Shown here: piece after piece, positions 33,415-46,075 of the stretch
Position numbering within the stretch: the stretch's first letter is position 1
Layout: each line of letters opens with the position of its first letter
Assembly (NCBI GenBank): GCA_012845835.1
Contig: JABAKD010000006.1
Span: 8,394,137-8,458,136 of the forward strand
DNA length: 64,000 bases
From: Undaria pinnatifida
Taxonomy: Eukaryota > Sar > Phaeophyceae > Laminariales > Alariaceae
Reading direction: 5' to 3'
Notes under the pieces: generated by a model
Told to the model about the DNA's origin: nothing
Seen by the model: the letters and a program-made list of their open reading frames with translations, nothing else
The model's database searches: none
Position numbers and translations under genes: made by a program

Positions 33415-33583
33415 ACCGGAACGCCTCGAGGTCGACCAGATCTTGGGACATCAACTCGTTCGCGGCCGGGGAGGCGTTCTTGAGGTCATGTACGAGACCC
33501 ATTGGGCCGGACTTCTCAGCCCTTCATGGGAACACGAACAAGACCTACGACACCATCACCTTCACGTCCTCCGCTATTGGTGA
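33415..33583 (+). pseudogene. Chromodomain of chromovirus copy 3
   Basis: The frame reads LEVDQILGHQLVRGRGG, then VMYETHWAGL, then PSWEHEQDLRHH. This is the chromodomain order: an N-terminal beta-strand with the V-D/E-x-I-L motif, the Y-x-T/V-x-W strand, the S/T-W-E turn, and a C-terminal helix. It is preceded by a Pro-rich stretch and followed by a stop at 33581-33583. Chromodomains in this position tether integration complexes to methylated histones. Confidence 0.75.
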
Positions 33584-33619
33584 GGCACCCCTTTACAACA
33601 CCGCCAGCTCAACCACTTA

Positions 33620-33960
33620 TACTGACAGATGCGCGTCGGGGCGGCTCACCGCGAACTAGGGACCCGGGGCGAAATATTTCTCGCCCCCGAGTACAGCCTT
33701 GTGCCGCGCACTCTCTGGCTTCAGCGCTTCAGCTCTACTACCCTCCCTGCAGGGGCACACCCCTGGTACAAAGCCCGCGAAGGTCTCTGGTGGTTAGGCA
33801 AGGTAGCCCATCGCACCTCGACCTACAACTCTTCCGCCAAGTCCTGCATCGTTCGCTTTCTCGATGACCCGGGACCCATCGAGATCGACCTCCTGCCATT
33901 ACCTTACACCACTTCACGGAGCGCCGTGCACGGACCCTGGTGTCTTCAGCGTCATCAGGC
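33620..33960 (+). pseudogene. Conserved post-chromodomain module of chromovirus copy 3
   Basis: The frame at 33629-34354 begins with GAAHREL and FLAPEYSLV, then GLWWLGKVAHRTS, CIVRFLDDPGPIEIDLLPL and GPWCLQ. The same landmarks, spaced alike, occur in copy 1 on the minus strand (7892-8300). The aromatic pair WW, the Y/C-x-V-R-F strand and the D-D turn suggest a small beta-barrel of the Tudor/SH3 kind. That fold is my inference and the function is not known. Confidence 0.6.
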
Positions 33961-34149
33961 CGGGGGACTGGCTCGGGGTGTCTTACGGAGCCCTGACGGA
34001 CCTTGCGGAGACCCCCCATTCCCTCTTAGTGTGTTGGGAAATTGGCGCCAACCACGGCTTCAGTGTTTCATGTTTCGTTTGTGTTTTTGCTTTCTTCACG
34101 AGTTGTCACACCTTTGGGGTGCACTACAACTTCGTTGTTTCAATTATGC

Positions 34150-34430
34150 AACTTTTAGGGATGCTGTACCTGTGTGTCCTTTCCCTTTTCTGGTGCTCCT
34201 TTACCCACGCCCATGTGTCCCAGCAACAGAGTTTCAATCGCTGGCTGTGGTGTCCTGCAGTGCACGTTTTTTTCTCAGTTCGGATGTGACCTTTCCTGGC
34301 GCTCCTTTACCCATGCCCATGCGTCCCAGGCACAGATATTCAGTCGCTGGCTGATATCCTGCAGTGCACGCGTTTTTCTCCCAGTTCGGATGTTACCTTC
34401 CTTGGGTCTCTTTCCCTGTATTCTGTGCTC
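34150..34430 (+). repeat. 106-bp tandem repeat, about 2.5 copies
   Basis: CTCCTTTACCCA(C/T)GCCCATG, then CAGTCGCTGGCTG and GTCCTGCAGTGCACG, then CAGTTCGGATGT, recur with starts at 34196 and 34302 and a partial third. It lies directly downstream of the chromovirus tail, so it may belong to that element's 3' UTR or LTR. Confidence 0.8.
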
Positions 34431-34811
34431 CCTTGCACCAGTACGTTCTGCTCAGCAGTGTTTCCGACAGTAAGCCAACGGACTAACCCCTACCAGAGGC
34501 GTCATAGCTTTAACTACGAGGTGTGGGTTGGTCTATAGCCTCATTTTCTGTCGTTGGTTTGACTAGCAGCATCTTCGACCCACTTCCCGATTTTGTGATG
34601 TCTTAGTCAGCCATCTCTTATTCGCAGTGTAATCTGCATCTACAACTATTCAGGGTAGGCTAATGTTATAGTTTGTCTTCTGTATGCGCTCTAGGAGCCA
34701 TATTCCAACCGTCTACCCCTATGGGTCAGCAATGTCGGATCTCAATATTATTCGGAACACTCCCGTATGAATTAGGATACTGTCATGTAATCCAGGAAAC
34801 GGTACGTAATA
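34431..34811. other. Unassigned spacer
   Basis: No gene or repeat is recognised between the 106-bp repeat and the next G-tract element. Confidence 0.3.
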
Positions 34812-36700
34812 CTATATTATAAAAAATGAAAATACACTCTAGCTGTGAGATCGAAGATTTCGTCGAAACTCATCTTTGCAAGCTGTGTGTGATACTCCGA
34901 TCGCGCGCATGACGAGTTGTGTGTCCTCATTAAGGATATAGGTCGGCGACTCCCCTTACAACTACAGTGTAGCTATCAGGGTCAACAGGATGATTTTAGT
35001 CAGTCTGTGCGCGGAAACTATAAAACCCGTTTCTGAGGGGGACAAAATCTGACAGCTGTGAAGGGAAATGTATCCTTTTATCAAGTGAATCTTGTAAGTC
35101 GAATAACCGGTGAGGGGGGTGGGGCGGAGTTTTGAAGGACGCGGGGGCCTGGTTTTGATCAAAAGCGAGCGGGTTTGGAGGGGGGGATGGGGGGGAAAGG
35201 GGGCAATTTGTGCATGTAAGCTATAAATCCTTTCGAGGGGATAAATCTGACGGATTTGGCACCAGTATATTATTGGGGACGGGGGGGGGGGGTTGGGGCG
35301 GGGGGGGGGGGGGGGGGGCGTGTGGGGCAGCTCAATATGTGCCTGGAAACTATACATTATTTTGAGGGGATAAATGTGACGGTTTTGGAAATAATACATC
35401 AGTTTATCATGTATATCCTGGGGTAAGTCGTACAATCAGTGAGTAGAGAGAGGGCAGAGGGTTCGAGGGGGTGGGGTTGGGATGGGTTGGGGGGGAGGTG
35501 GGGTGTGTGGGGGCGGGGGGGGGAGGCGGGGGGGGGGGGGGGATGGGGGGAGGAAGGGCTTTAGGTGAGGGGTTTGTTATACGTGTGGTGCCAGGTCTAG
35601 GCGATGGTGCGGGTGATGGGGAAGAAGGGGGCGTTCGAGGCGGGGGGGGGGGGGGGGGGACACAGCGGCATGGATGGCTCTCGAAATATAATGAGGTGAT
35701 ATCATGTGCGTGAAGTGTTTATTAATGTGGCGGATTTCGATATTTGGTGGGGCGTTTGAGTAAGGGAGAGCAAGAGGGGGGGGGGGGCGGGGGGGGGAAG
35801 ATTTTTGAGGAGGTTTAGGTCACAAATAATATTCAAATACACTTCGGCTGTGAGATCAAAGATATGTAGCAGCTTGTTATACGCGTGGTGCTAGGTCTAG
35901 GCGACCGTGCAGGTGGTCGGAAAAGAGGGGGCGTTGGAGGGGGGGGGTGGGGGGGGGGTGGGGGGGGGGGAGGAAGGGCTTTAGGTGAGGGGTTTGTTAT
36001 ACGTATGATGCTAGGTCTAGGCGATGGTGCGGGTGATGGGGAAGAAGGGGGCGTTCGAGGCGGGGGGGGGGGGGGGGGGACACAGCGGCATGGATGGCTC
36101 TCGAAAGATAATGAGGTGATATCATGTGCGTGAAGTGTTTATTAATGTGGCGGATTTCGATATTTGGTGGGACGTTTGAGTAAGGGAGAGCAAGAGGAGG
36201 GGGGGGGGGGGGGATCTTTGAGGAGGTTTAGGCCACAAATAATATTCAAATGCACTTCGACTGTGAGATCAAAGATATGTAGCAGCTTGTTATACGCGTG
36301 GTGCTAGGTCTAGGCGATCGTGCAGGTGGTCGGAAAAGAGGGGGCGTTGGAGGGGGGGGGGGGGGGGGGGGTTGGGGGGAAAAATACGTCATGGATGGTC
36401 AGAAAGATAATGACGTGATATCAACTGCGTATAGGTGTTTATTACTCAGGCCGATTTTGATTGTGAGTGGGGCGTTTGGACAAAATAGGCGGAAGGGGGG
36501 GGGAATCGGGGGACGGAGGGGCGGGGGGGGAGGGTTGGGTTTTTTTTATGAACAAGAGGGGTCAGTGGAGGGGGAGGGGAGGCGGGGGGGGGGGGGGGGG
36601 GGGCGGGACAATTCAATATGTGCGCGGAAACTATAAATCCTCGAAGGGGACAAACCTGACGATTGAAGCAATAAGACATCCCTTTATATCAGCCGGCTTG
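34812..36700 (-). mobile_element. G-tract retroposon-like repeat, copy D (longest)
   Basis: The constant end lies at about 34812-34990. Three GAAACTATA blocks follow, then a tandem duplication of about 415-420 bp (35540-35958 and 35960-36378). Each duplicated unit carries the TTATACG(T/C)(G/A)TG(G/A)TGC block, an ACACAGCGGCATGGATGGCT block and a long G run. A further GAAACTATAAATCC block lies near 36625. The two duplicated units are almost identical, so the expansion is recent. Confidence 0.75.
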
Positions 36701-36845
36701 TAATGTTTACTATTCTAGAAGGTTTGATGTTGAATGCAACATGCAACCCAGTGTTTAAGTATAGTAAATAACGTGTTAAATCTTCATAATTTGTTGTTGT
36801 ATGACACATCGATCGAAAGCTAGAATATTTTATAGAATATTTGTA

Positions 36846-37060
36846 GGTACCATTATTTTCTGACATCGCTAATTATAAGAAAGATATACGTATTGTCAAA
36901 TACAACAGGCGAGGTGATGTGGTCATGCACTGTTTGTCACCATCATCATCCAGTTACCATTATTTTCTGACATCGCTAATTATACGAAAGAGATACGTAT
37001 TGCCAAATACAGCATGCGAGGTGATGTATGTGGCCATGTACTGTCTCCGCCATTGAGCAT
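36846..37060 (+). repeat. 107-bp direct repeat
   Basis: ACCATTATTTTCTGACATCG, then CTAATTATA and GATACGTATTG and GCGAGGTGATGT, occur twice with starts near 36848 and 36955. Confidence 0.8.
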
Positions 37061-37269
37061 TAGAGGGAGGGATGCGAATCGTCAGTTTTAAAGGGACGCT
37101 TGGTATACATGTGCTCAATTACGTTACCTCGTTAGTCATACTTGGTATACACGCGCTCACTTACGTTACCTCGTTAGTAATACTTCGCTTGCTTGGCATA
37201 GGTTGGGAGGCGATCATGCAGACTGTATGTACGAAATACCCTACGTAATGGGTTGGTAAGGTTGTTTAC

Positions 37270-38010
37270 CGCAATTTTAACACATCTGCCTGTGCTTCCT
37301 TTTCCAAATTATTTTTGTCTGAAATAAATGTACGATTTCACGCCTATGATTTTACCTTGTCGATGTGGGGCTCTGCGGTCGTCAATTTTAAGTCAGAGAT
37401 ACGTCCTACAAATACATCAGGCGAGGTGGGTATGTGATGTCATATATATGCGATGTCATCACTATTGATCGCGAGGGTGATTTTACTTCGTGAGGTAAAT
37501 GGTACTGTGTTTCGTAGAGGTCGTCTCAGGAGGGTATGCGATGGGTCGGCAGTGTGGTTTATCGCAATCTTATCAGGTCTGCCTGTGCTTCCTTTTCAAC
37601 TTATTATTGTCTCAAATGTACGATTTAACGTCCATGATTTTCACCGTCCCGCTGTGGGGCTCTGAGGTCGCTAATTCCAAGACAGAGATACATCTTACAA
37701 ATACAGCAGTTGAGGTGGGCATGCAACGTCATATATATGCGATGTCACTACTATTGAACGCGAGGGTGACTTTACATCGTGAGGCATATGCTACTGCGTT
37801 TCGTAAAGGTTGTCTCACGTGGACATGCGATGTCACCACTATTGAACGCGAGGGTGACTTTACTTCGTTAGGCGCATTCCACTGCGTTTGGAATGGTAGA
37901 GGTTGTCAGGCAATCATGTAAGCGGATGGAGGCACGAAATACCCTGCGTAATAGGTTGGTCGTGTGGTTTACCGCAGTGTTAACATCCCTGTCTGTACTT
38001 ACTTTTCACA
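37270..38010 (+). repeat. Degenerate repeat of about 290-400 bp, about 2.5 units
   Basis: ACCGCAATTTTAACACATCT-like, CTGCCTGTGCTTCCTTTTC, GTACGATTT, TGTGGGGCTCTG and GAGATAC motifs recur from about 37270, 37560 and 37970. An inner duplication (GATGTCACTACTATTGAACG to GAGGGTGACTTTAC) lies near 37740 and 37830. Open frames across it are not supported as genes. Confidence 0.65.
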
Positions 38011-38739
38011 TTATTATCGACTTTATATAGTGTACGCTTATACGTCCTGTTTTCTCCCCACTGTCGTCGAAGATGTTGTAGTCCTGTAGATGTCGCGTCC
38101 ATGTCTGGTGCTTTTCTTATATATACGACTGCTTTGTGAATAATGTGGCCTGTGTAAATATACAACTATGGCAGCACCCGGTCTCTCGCTACGTACGATC
38201 TGATTCGCTGTGATTACATAATTACGTGCTCTAATAACGGGCGGTATGGTTCTTAGAAGTGCACCGGGATTCGATGTGATTGGCTGTGTTATGAATTGGT
38301 TGTATTCTACTTCAAGTATGCAACGCGTCACGCGCGGGGCTTTGCTGTTTTGACTCACGTAAGACAGGTAGCAGCTTGCGCTGACGGATGGCCTTGGGGA
38401 TGGCACTTTGTGTTCCTTGCTGATACGAGAGCCGGTTCTCGTAGCTTGGCCACCCCCACCCCCACCCTCTCTTGGTCCCTCTTGTATCCCGACCCAATCA
38501 AGCGAGCCTTGCACGATTACAATAAGAGACTTCGAAATATCTGGGTTTTACACAGCTGACTGTTGTGGCACATCAAGATATATACCTGTTCTTTCTGTGA
38601 ATCATATAATCAGGGATCCCTCGAGGCACACCTTTACATATTGGTAGACTAATGTACACTGACACAGGGGCGTCGCCCTGTGCCATATATGTGGCCTTCG
38701 AGAAACGACCATCTACCGAAAAGCTGCACTCGTCCGGGA
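38011..38739. other. Unassigned stretch
   Basis: A 158-aa minus frame (38038-38514) and an overlapping plus frame show no recognised domain. Confidence 0.3.
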
Positions 38740-38744
38740 AATCA

Positions 38745-38945
38745 TAGGGTGGTCATGGGATCGAATGGGACGGGCATGTGGGACGGGGATGGGATGGGAT
38801 GGGACGGCAATCCCACAGTGATGTTCGTGCTTCCCATCCCATCCCATTCCCATCCCATCGTGAATTCCTACCCCACTTGCTCCCACATGACCGATAAATC
38901 TCCGCTCCTGTCCCACCTGCTTCCCATCCCAGCATTGGCACAGCT
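38745..38945. repeat. GGGAT/ATCCC inverted minisatellite
   Basis: Runs of GGGATGGGATGGGA on the left (about 38755-38810) face runs of TCCCATCCCATCCC on the right (about 38830-38935). The two arms can pair into a long imperfect hairpin. Confidence 0.8.
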
Positions 38946-39792
38946 ACTCCCGTCCCCTATGATACGCATGTTGTGAGGGCGTGGATGAGATGAGAGTCGG
39001 GGATCGTCTCGGAGCAAACACCACAATAGGATGGCAGCGCACGGCGTACACGTCTGCTGGTAGCGGTGTAAGGGATGGGCTCTGCAACACACACCATACA
39101 CCCCTCTGAACGAGGACCGGACGCGGTGGGGGGCCACCGAAGCAGACACGTTCGGGAACGGCTTGCTACGTATCGTCTACCTTGTAGTCTATATCCCGAT
39201 CACGTCTTTGGTTCGTGCACAACAAGTTCTTGAAGGACACCACAAAGACGAAAATCACGTCAGTCAATCTCGATTGCGTGACCTTCTCGAACACCGGTAC
39301 CCGATGCAGAGTCAGGGATACCCGCCAGAGTTGCGGGGTGCATTAGTCAGTGGGTGGCCGTACACATGCCAAGTATACATGATCTAGTTTATTGTCGGCA
39401 AGACACATGGTCAAACCGAGCTATGCTGTTTGCACTCGTACCTGACACCAAAGAAAACAGGGGCAATGCATTACATGGTAGATCTCGATGGGCACCTGCG
39501 AAGAGAGTGTTCAGATGATTTTTTACCCAACCAGTCGCACCAACAGCCCAACAATGCCAAACCTGCGGCGCGTCTCGTGCCTATACCGCAGCAGCCACGC
39601 ACAGCGCCCTTGTTCGCTCCAAGACACCGCAAGACGCCGCGCCGGACCGCTCAACGACAGCACTAGGTATGATAGCCTCTTCGACCAAAGAGCAAAACAA
39701 AAGTAGTCGGCAAACCGGAAACTAGATTGAAGTACATCCAAGCAACACTGATGAAAAACACACACAGAACGTGAACAACAGGCCGTCTTACT
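38946..39792. other. Unassigned stretch before the satellite array
   Basis: Short frames only (for example 39163-39387 and 39430-39706), with no recognised domain. Confidence 0.3.
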
Positions 39793-42700
39793 CGATCCTA
39801 TCCCAACACACATCCAGCAGTAGGCTTACTAACTCTCCCAATTCACCGAATTAACACCAACAAAAACACATCAACGACCCCATGACATTTCATATCATAT
39901 CATCCCGTACCATACATACATACCGAATGGGTGCCGTTTCAAAAGAATGACGGTTGCAGATGTTGTACCTTGAGGTCTCCAAAAAAAGGCACGGAATCTA
40001 AAATCACACACGGTGAGGAAATGCCTTGCGCCACATGCCGAAGTTAGAACAAGTGAAATTGTCGCCTTCCATGCCGCCAACCACGATGGCTGACCTTCCC
40101 ACGGCCAAAGATCCTATACTAACACATATCCAGCAGTGGGCTCACTAAATCTTCCGACCGACGCACGCAAAACCAACCAAAACACACCCACGACCCGGTG
40201 ACATTTCACATCATATCATCCCGTACCATACAACCCAATGGGTAATGATCGGAACAAATGATGGTTACAGAGATGTTTGATCTCAAGAAATCCAAAAACA
40301 GATACGGAATCCGAAATATCACAAGGCAAGGGAAGGCTTTACGCCACATCCAATAGTTGGAACAAGTGAAATCCTCGCCTCCGAGGCAGCCAACCCCAAA
40401 GGCTTACCTCGCCACGGCCAACGACCCAATCCAAACATATCCAGCGTTAGGCTGACTAATTCTCCCGAAACACCTACCTAACACCAAGCAAAACATACCC
40501 ACGACTCCATGACATGTCATATCATATCATCCCGTACCATACATACCGAATGGGTACCGTTTCAAAATAACGACGGTTACAGATGTTGTTTCTTGAGGTA
40601 TCCAAAAAGAGGTACGGAATCTTAAGTCACGTACGGTAAAAAAAATCTTTACGCCACATCCCATAGGTGGAACAAGTGGAATCCTCGCCTGCTAAGCCGC
40701 TAAGCACGATGGCTGACCTTCCCACGGGCAACGATCCTACACCAACACACATCCAGCAGTGGGATCACTAAATTTCACGACCAACGTACCCAACACCAAG
40801 CAAAACACACCCACGACCCGATGACATTTCACATCATATCATCCCGTATCATACATACCCAATGGGTAATGTTTGAAAAAAATGATGGTTACAGATGTTG
40901 GATCTCAAGGTATTCAAAAAAAGATACGAAATCCAAAATCACATACGGTGAAGAAATGCCTTACGTCACATGCCTTAGTTAGACTCAGTAAAATGTTCGC
41001 CTCCCCAGCAGCCAACCCCACTACCTCACCTTTCCACGGCCAACGATCCTATACCAACACACATGCAGCAATGGGGTCACTGAATCTTCCGACCGACGTA
41101 CCCAACACCAACCAAAACACACCCACGACCGGATGATATTTCACATCATATCATCCCGTACCATACATACCCAATGAGTAATGTTCGTAACAAGTGATGG
41201 TCACAGATGTTGGATCTCCAGGTATCCAAAAACAGATACAGAAAACAAAATCACGTATGGTAAGGAAATGCATTACGCCACATCCCATACTTCGAACAAG
41301 TGAAGACCTATCCGCCCAAGCAGCCAACCCCAAAGGCCTACCTCGCCACGGCCAACGACCCAATCCAAACGCATCCAGCGTTAGGCTGACTAACTGTCCC
41401 GAAACACCTTCCCAACACCAAGCTAAACATACCCACGACTCCATGACATGTCATATCAAAGCATCCCGTACCATACATACCAAAGGTGTACCGTTTCAAA
41501 GGATTGACAGTTACAGATGTTGTTTCTCGAGGTATCCGAAATAAGTTACGGAATCTGAAATCACACACGGTGAGGAAATGCCTTATACCACATACCCTAG
41601 TCAGAGCAAGTGAAGTTCTCACCTCCCAAGCCGCCAACCACGATGGCTGACCTTCCCACGGCCAACGATCCTATACCAACACACGTCCAGCAGTGGGGTC
41701 ACTAAATCTCCCGACCGACGTACCCAACATCAACCAAAACACACCCACGACCCGATGACATCACATATCATATCATCCCGCACCATACATACCCAATGGG
41801 TAACGTTCGTAACAAATGATGGTTACAGATGTTGGATCTCGGGGTATCCAAAATTTGATACGGAATCCAAAATCACGTGCGGTAAGGAAATGATTCACGC
41901 CACATCCCATAGTTGGAACAAGTGAAATCCTCGCCTCCCAAGCAGCCAACCTCAAAGGCCTACCTCGCCACGGTCAACGACCCAATATAATAACATCCAG
42001 CGTTAGGCTGACTATTTTTTCCGGAACACCTTACCTAACACCAAGCAAAACACACCCACGACTCCATGGCATTTCATATCATATCATCCCGTACCATACA
42101 TACATACCGAATGTTTACCGTTTCAAAAGATCGACGGTTACATATGATGTCTCTCGAGGTATCCAAAAAAACGTACGGAATCTGAAATCACACACGGTGA
42201 GGAAATGCCCTATGCCACATGCCGTAGTGAGAACAAGTGAAATTCTCGCCTCCCAAGCCGCCAACCACGATGGCTGACCTTCCCACGGCCAAAGATCCCA
42301 TACTAACACATATCCAGCAGTGGGCTCACTAAATCTCCCGACCGACGCACGCAAAACCAACCAAAACACACCCACGACCCGATGACATTTCACATCATAT
42401 CATCCCGTACCATACATATCCAATGGGTAATGTTCGTAACAAAAGATGGTCACAGATGTTGGATCTCATAGTATCCTAAAATATATACGGAGTCCAAAAT
42501 CACGTACGGTAAGGAAATGCTCTACGCCACATCCCATAGTTGGAACAAGTGAAATCCTTGCCTCCCAAGCAGGCAACCTCAAAGGCTTAAGCTTACCTTG
42601 CAACGGCCAACGACCCAATCCAAACACATCCTGCGTTAGGCTGACTAATTCTCATGAAACACCTTACCTAACACCAAGCAAAACATACCCACGACTCCAT

Positions 42701-43067
42701 GACATGTCATATCGTATCATCCCGTACCATACATACCGAATGGGTACCGTTTCAAAATAACGACGGTTACAGATGTTGTTTCTTGAGGTATCCAAAAAGA
42801 GGTACGGAATCTTAAGTCACGTACGGTAAAAAAAATCTTTACGCCACATCCCATAGGTGGAACAAGTGGAATCCTCGCCTGCCAAGCCGCTGAGCACGAT
42901 GGCTGACCTTCCCACGGGCAACGATCCTACACCAACACACATCCAGCAGTGGGATCACTAAATTTCACGACCAACGTACCCAACACCAAGCAAAACACAT
43001 CAACGACCCGATGACATTTCACATCATATCATCCCGTATCATACATACCTAATGGGTAATGTTTGAA

Positions 43068-44190
43068 AAAAAGCAGCCAACCCCAAAGGCTTCCCTCGGC
43101 ACGGCCAACGACTCAATCTGAACACAGCCAGCGTTAGGTTGACCAATTCTTGCGAATACCTCACTTAACCTCAAGCAAAGCACACCCACGACTCCATGAC
43201 ATGTCATATCATATCATCCCGTACCATACATTACATACCGAATGAATGGGTACCGTTTCAAAAGAATGACGGTTACAGATGTTGTTTCTCGAGGTATCCA
43301 AAAATAGGTACGGAATCTGAAATCACACACGCTGAGGAAATGCCTAATGCCACATGCCGTAGCGAGAACAAGTGAAATTCTCGCCTCCCATGCCGCCAAC
43401 CACGATGGGTGACCTTCCCACGGCCAACGATCATATACCAACACACGTCCAGCAATGGGGTCACTAAATCTCCCGACCGACGTACCCAACATCAACCAAA
43501 ACACACCCACGACCCAATGACATTTCAAATCATATCATCTTGCACCATATATATACCCAATGAGTAATGTTTGTAACAAATAGTGGTTACAGATGTTGGA
43601 TCTCAGGGTATCCTATAATAGGTACGGAAAACAAAATCACGTACGGTAAGGAATCGCTTCACGCCAAATCCTATAGTTGGAACAAGTGAAATCCCCGCCT
43701 CCCAAGTAGCCAACCGCGAAGGCTTACCTCGCCACGGCCAACGACCCAATCCAACCACATTCAGCGTCAGGCTGACTAATCGTCCCGAAACACCTACCTA
43801 ACTCCAAGCAAAACACCACCATGACTCCATGACATGTCATATCATATCATCCCGTACCATACATACCCAATGGGTACCGTTTCAAAAGGATGACGGTTAC
43901 AGATGTTGTTTCTCGAGGTATCCAAAAAAACGTACGGAATTTGAAATGACACACGGTAAGGAAATGCCTTATGCCACATGCTGTAGTTAGAACAAGTGAA
44001 ATTCTCGCCTTCCAAGCCGCCAACCACGATAGCTGACCTTCCCATAGCCAACGATCTTACACCAACACACATCCAGCAGTGGGCTCACTAAATCTCCCGA
44101 CCGACGTACGCAAAACCAACCAAAACACACCCACGACCCGATGACATTTCACATCACATCATCCCGTACCATACATGCCCAATGGGTAAT
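43068..44190. repeat. Higher-order repeat, unit 1
   Basis: This 1.1-kb block is almost identical to 44953-46075. The offset is 1,885 bp, which equals six monomers. Confidence 0.9.
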
Positions 44191-44952
44191 GATCGTAACA
44201 AATGATGGTCACAGATGTTGGATCTCATAGTATCCTAAAATATATACGGAGTCCAAAATGACGTACGGTAAGGAAATGCTCTACGCCACATCCCATAGTT
44301 GGAACAAGTGAAATCCTCGCCTCCCAAGCAGGCAACCCCAAAGGCTTAAATCTTACCTTGCAACGGCCAACGACCCAATCCAAACACATCCTGCGTTAGG
44401 CTGACTAATTCTCATGAAACACCTTACCTAACACCAAGCAAAACACACTCACGACTCCATGACATGTCATATCATATCATCCCGTACCAAACATACCGAA
44501 TGGGTACCGTTTCAAAAGAATGACGGTTACAGATGATGTTTCATGAGGTATCCAAAATAAGTTACGGAATTCAAAATCACACACGGTGAGGAAATGCCCT
44601 ATGCCACATGCCGTAGTGAGAACAAGTGAAATTCTCGCGTTCCATGCCGCCAACCACGATGGCTGACCTTCCCACGACCGACGATCCTATACCAACACAC
44701 GTCCAGTAGTGGGGTCACTAAATCTCCCGACCGACGTACCCAACACCAACCAAAACACATCAACGACCCGATGACATTTCACATCATATCACCCCGTACC
44801 ATACATATCCAATGGGTGATGTTCGTAACAAATGATGGTCACAGATGTTGGATCTCATAGTATCCTAAAATATATACGGAGTCCAAAATCACGTACGGTA
44901 AGGAAATGCTCTACGCCACATCCCATAGTTGGAACAAGTAAAATCCTCGCCT

Positions 44953-46075
44953 CCCAAGCAGCCAATCCCAAAGGCTTGCCTCGGCACGGCCAACGACTCA
45001 ATCTGAACACAGCCAGCGTTAGGTTGACCAATTCTTGCGAATACCTCACTTAACCTCAAGCAAAGCACACCCACGACTCCATGACATGTCATATCATATC
45101 ATCCCGTACCATACATTACATACCGAATGAATGGGTACCGTTTCAAAAGAATGACGGTTACAGATGTTGTTTCTCGAGGTATCCAAAAATAGGTACGGAA
45201 TCTGAAATCACACACGCTGAGGAAATGCCTAATGCCACATGCCGTAGCGAGAACAAGTGAAATTCTCGCCTCCCATGCCGCCAACCACGATGGGTGACCT
45301 TCCCACGGCCATCGATCATATACCAACACACGTCCAGCAATGGGGTCACTAAATCTCCCGACCGACGTACCCAACATCAACCAAAACACACCCACGACCC
45401 AATGACATTTCAAATCATATCATCTTGCACCATATATATACCCAATGAGTAATGTTTGTAACAAATAGTGGTTACAGATGTTGGATCTCAGGGTACCCTA
45501 TAATAGGTACGGAAAACAAAATCACGTACGGTAAGGAATCGCTTCACGCCAAATCCTATAGTTGGAACAAGTGAAATCCCCGCCTCCCAAGTAGCCAACC
45601 GCGAAGGCTTACCTCGCCACGGCCAACGACCCAATCCAACCACATTCAGCGTCAGGCTGACTAATCGTCCCGAAACACCTACCTAACTCCAAGCAAAACA
45701 CCACCACGACTCCATGACATGTCATATCATATCATCCCGTACCATACATACCCAATGGGTACCGTTTCAAAAGGATGACGGTTACAGATGTTGTTTCTCG
45801 AGGTATCCAAAAAAACGTACGGAATTTGAAATGACACACGGTAAGGAAATGCCTTATGCCACATGCTGTAGTTAGAACAAGTGAAATTCTCGCCTTCCAA
45901 GCCGCCAACCACGATAGCTGACCTTCCCATAGCCAACGATCTTACACCAACACACATCCAGCAGTGGGCTCACTAAATCTCCCGACCGACGTACGCAAAA
46001 CCAACTAAAACACACCCACGACCCGATGACATTTCACATCATATCATCCCGTACCATACATGCCCAATGGGTAAT
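44953..46075. repeat. Higher-order repeat, unit 2
   Basis: It differs from 43068-44190 by only a few substitutions. Translated frames of 104 and 76 codons are the same in both units, as expected for a very recent duplication. Confidence 0.9.

Larger units (their letters stand above)
32155..34040 (+). mobile_element. Ty3/gypsy chromovirus, 3' half (copy 3)
   Basis: This plus-strand fragment starts in the integrase zinc-binding domain (a CLKCQARK-like piece at about 32187-32210). It continues through the integrase core, a chromodomain and the Trp-rich C-terminal module shared with copy 1. Frames shift several times. Everything upstream (gag, protease, RT, RNase H) is absent, and no LTR is recognised with confidence. 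Confidence 0.75.
39793..46075. repeat. Satellite array, homogenised core (monomer about 312 bp)
   Basis: Monomers can be counted from the phrase CATCCCGTACCATACAT, found at 39901, 40217, 40528, 40840, 41152, 41462, 41774, 42085, 42401, 42718 and on, with spacings of 310-321 bp. Two monomer types mostly alternate. One has GACATGTCATATC, GGCTTACCTCGCCACGGCC and AGCGTTAGGCTGACTAA; the other has GACATTTCACATC, GGCTGACCTTCCCACGGCC and AGCAGTGGGGTCACTAAA. One monomer is shortened (43030 to 43215, 185 bp). The core has no insertions. Open frames of up to 104 codons occur in each monomer but carry no domain. Confidence 0.95.

Noticed and set aside
38038-38514. 158-aa minus-strand open frame
   Set aside because: No domain is recognised, it overlaps plus-strand frames of similar size, and its composition is not gene-like.
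38745-38945. GGGAT repeats considered as telomeric DNA
   Set aside because: The repeats run in both directions, are impure and short, and lie inside the window with ordinary sequence on both sides.
43214-45413. Identical 104-aa and 76-aa open frames repeated 1,885 bp apart
   Set aside because: They are chance frames in satellite monomers. Identity comes from recent DNA duplication, not from protein constraint.
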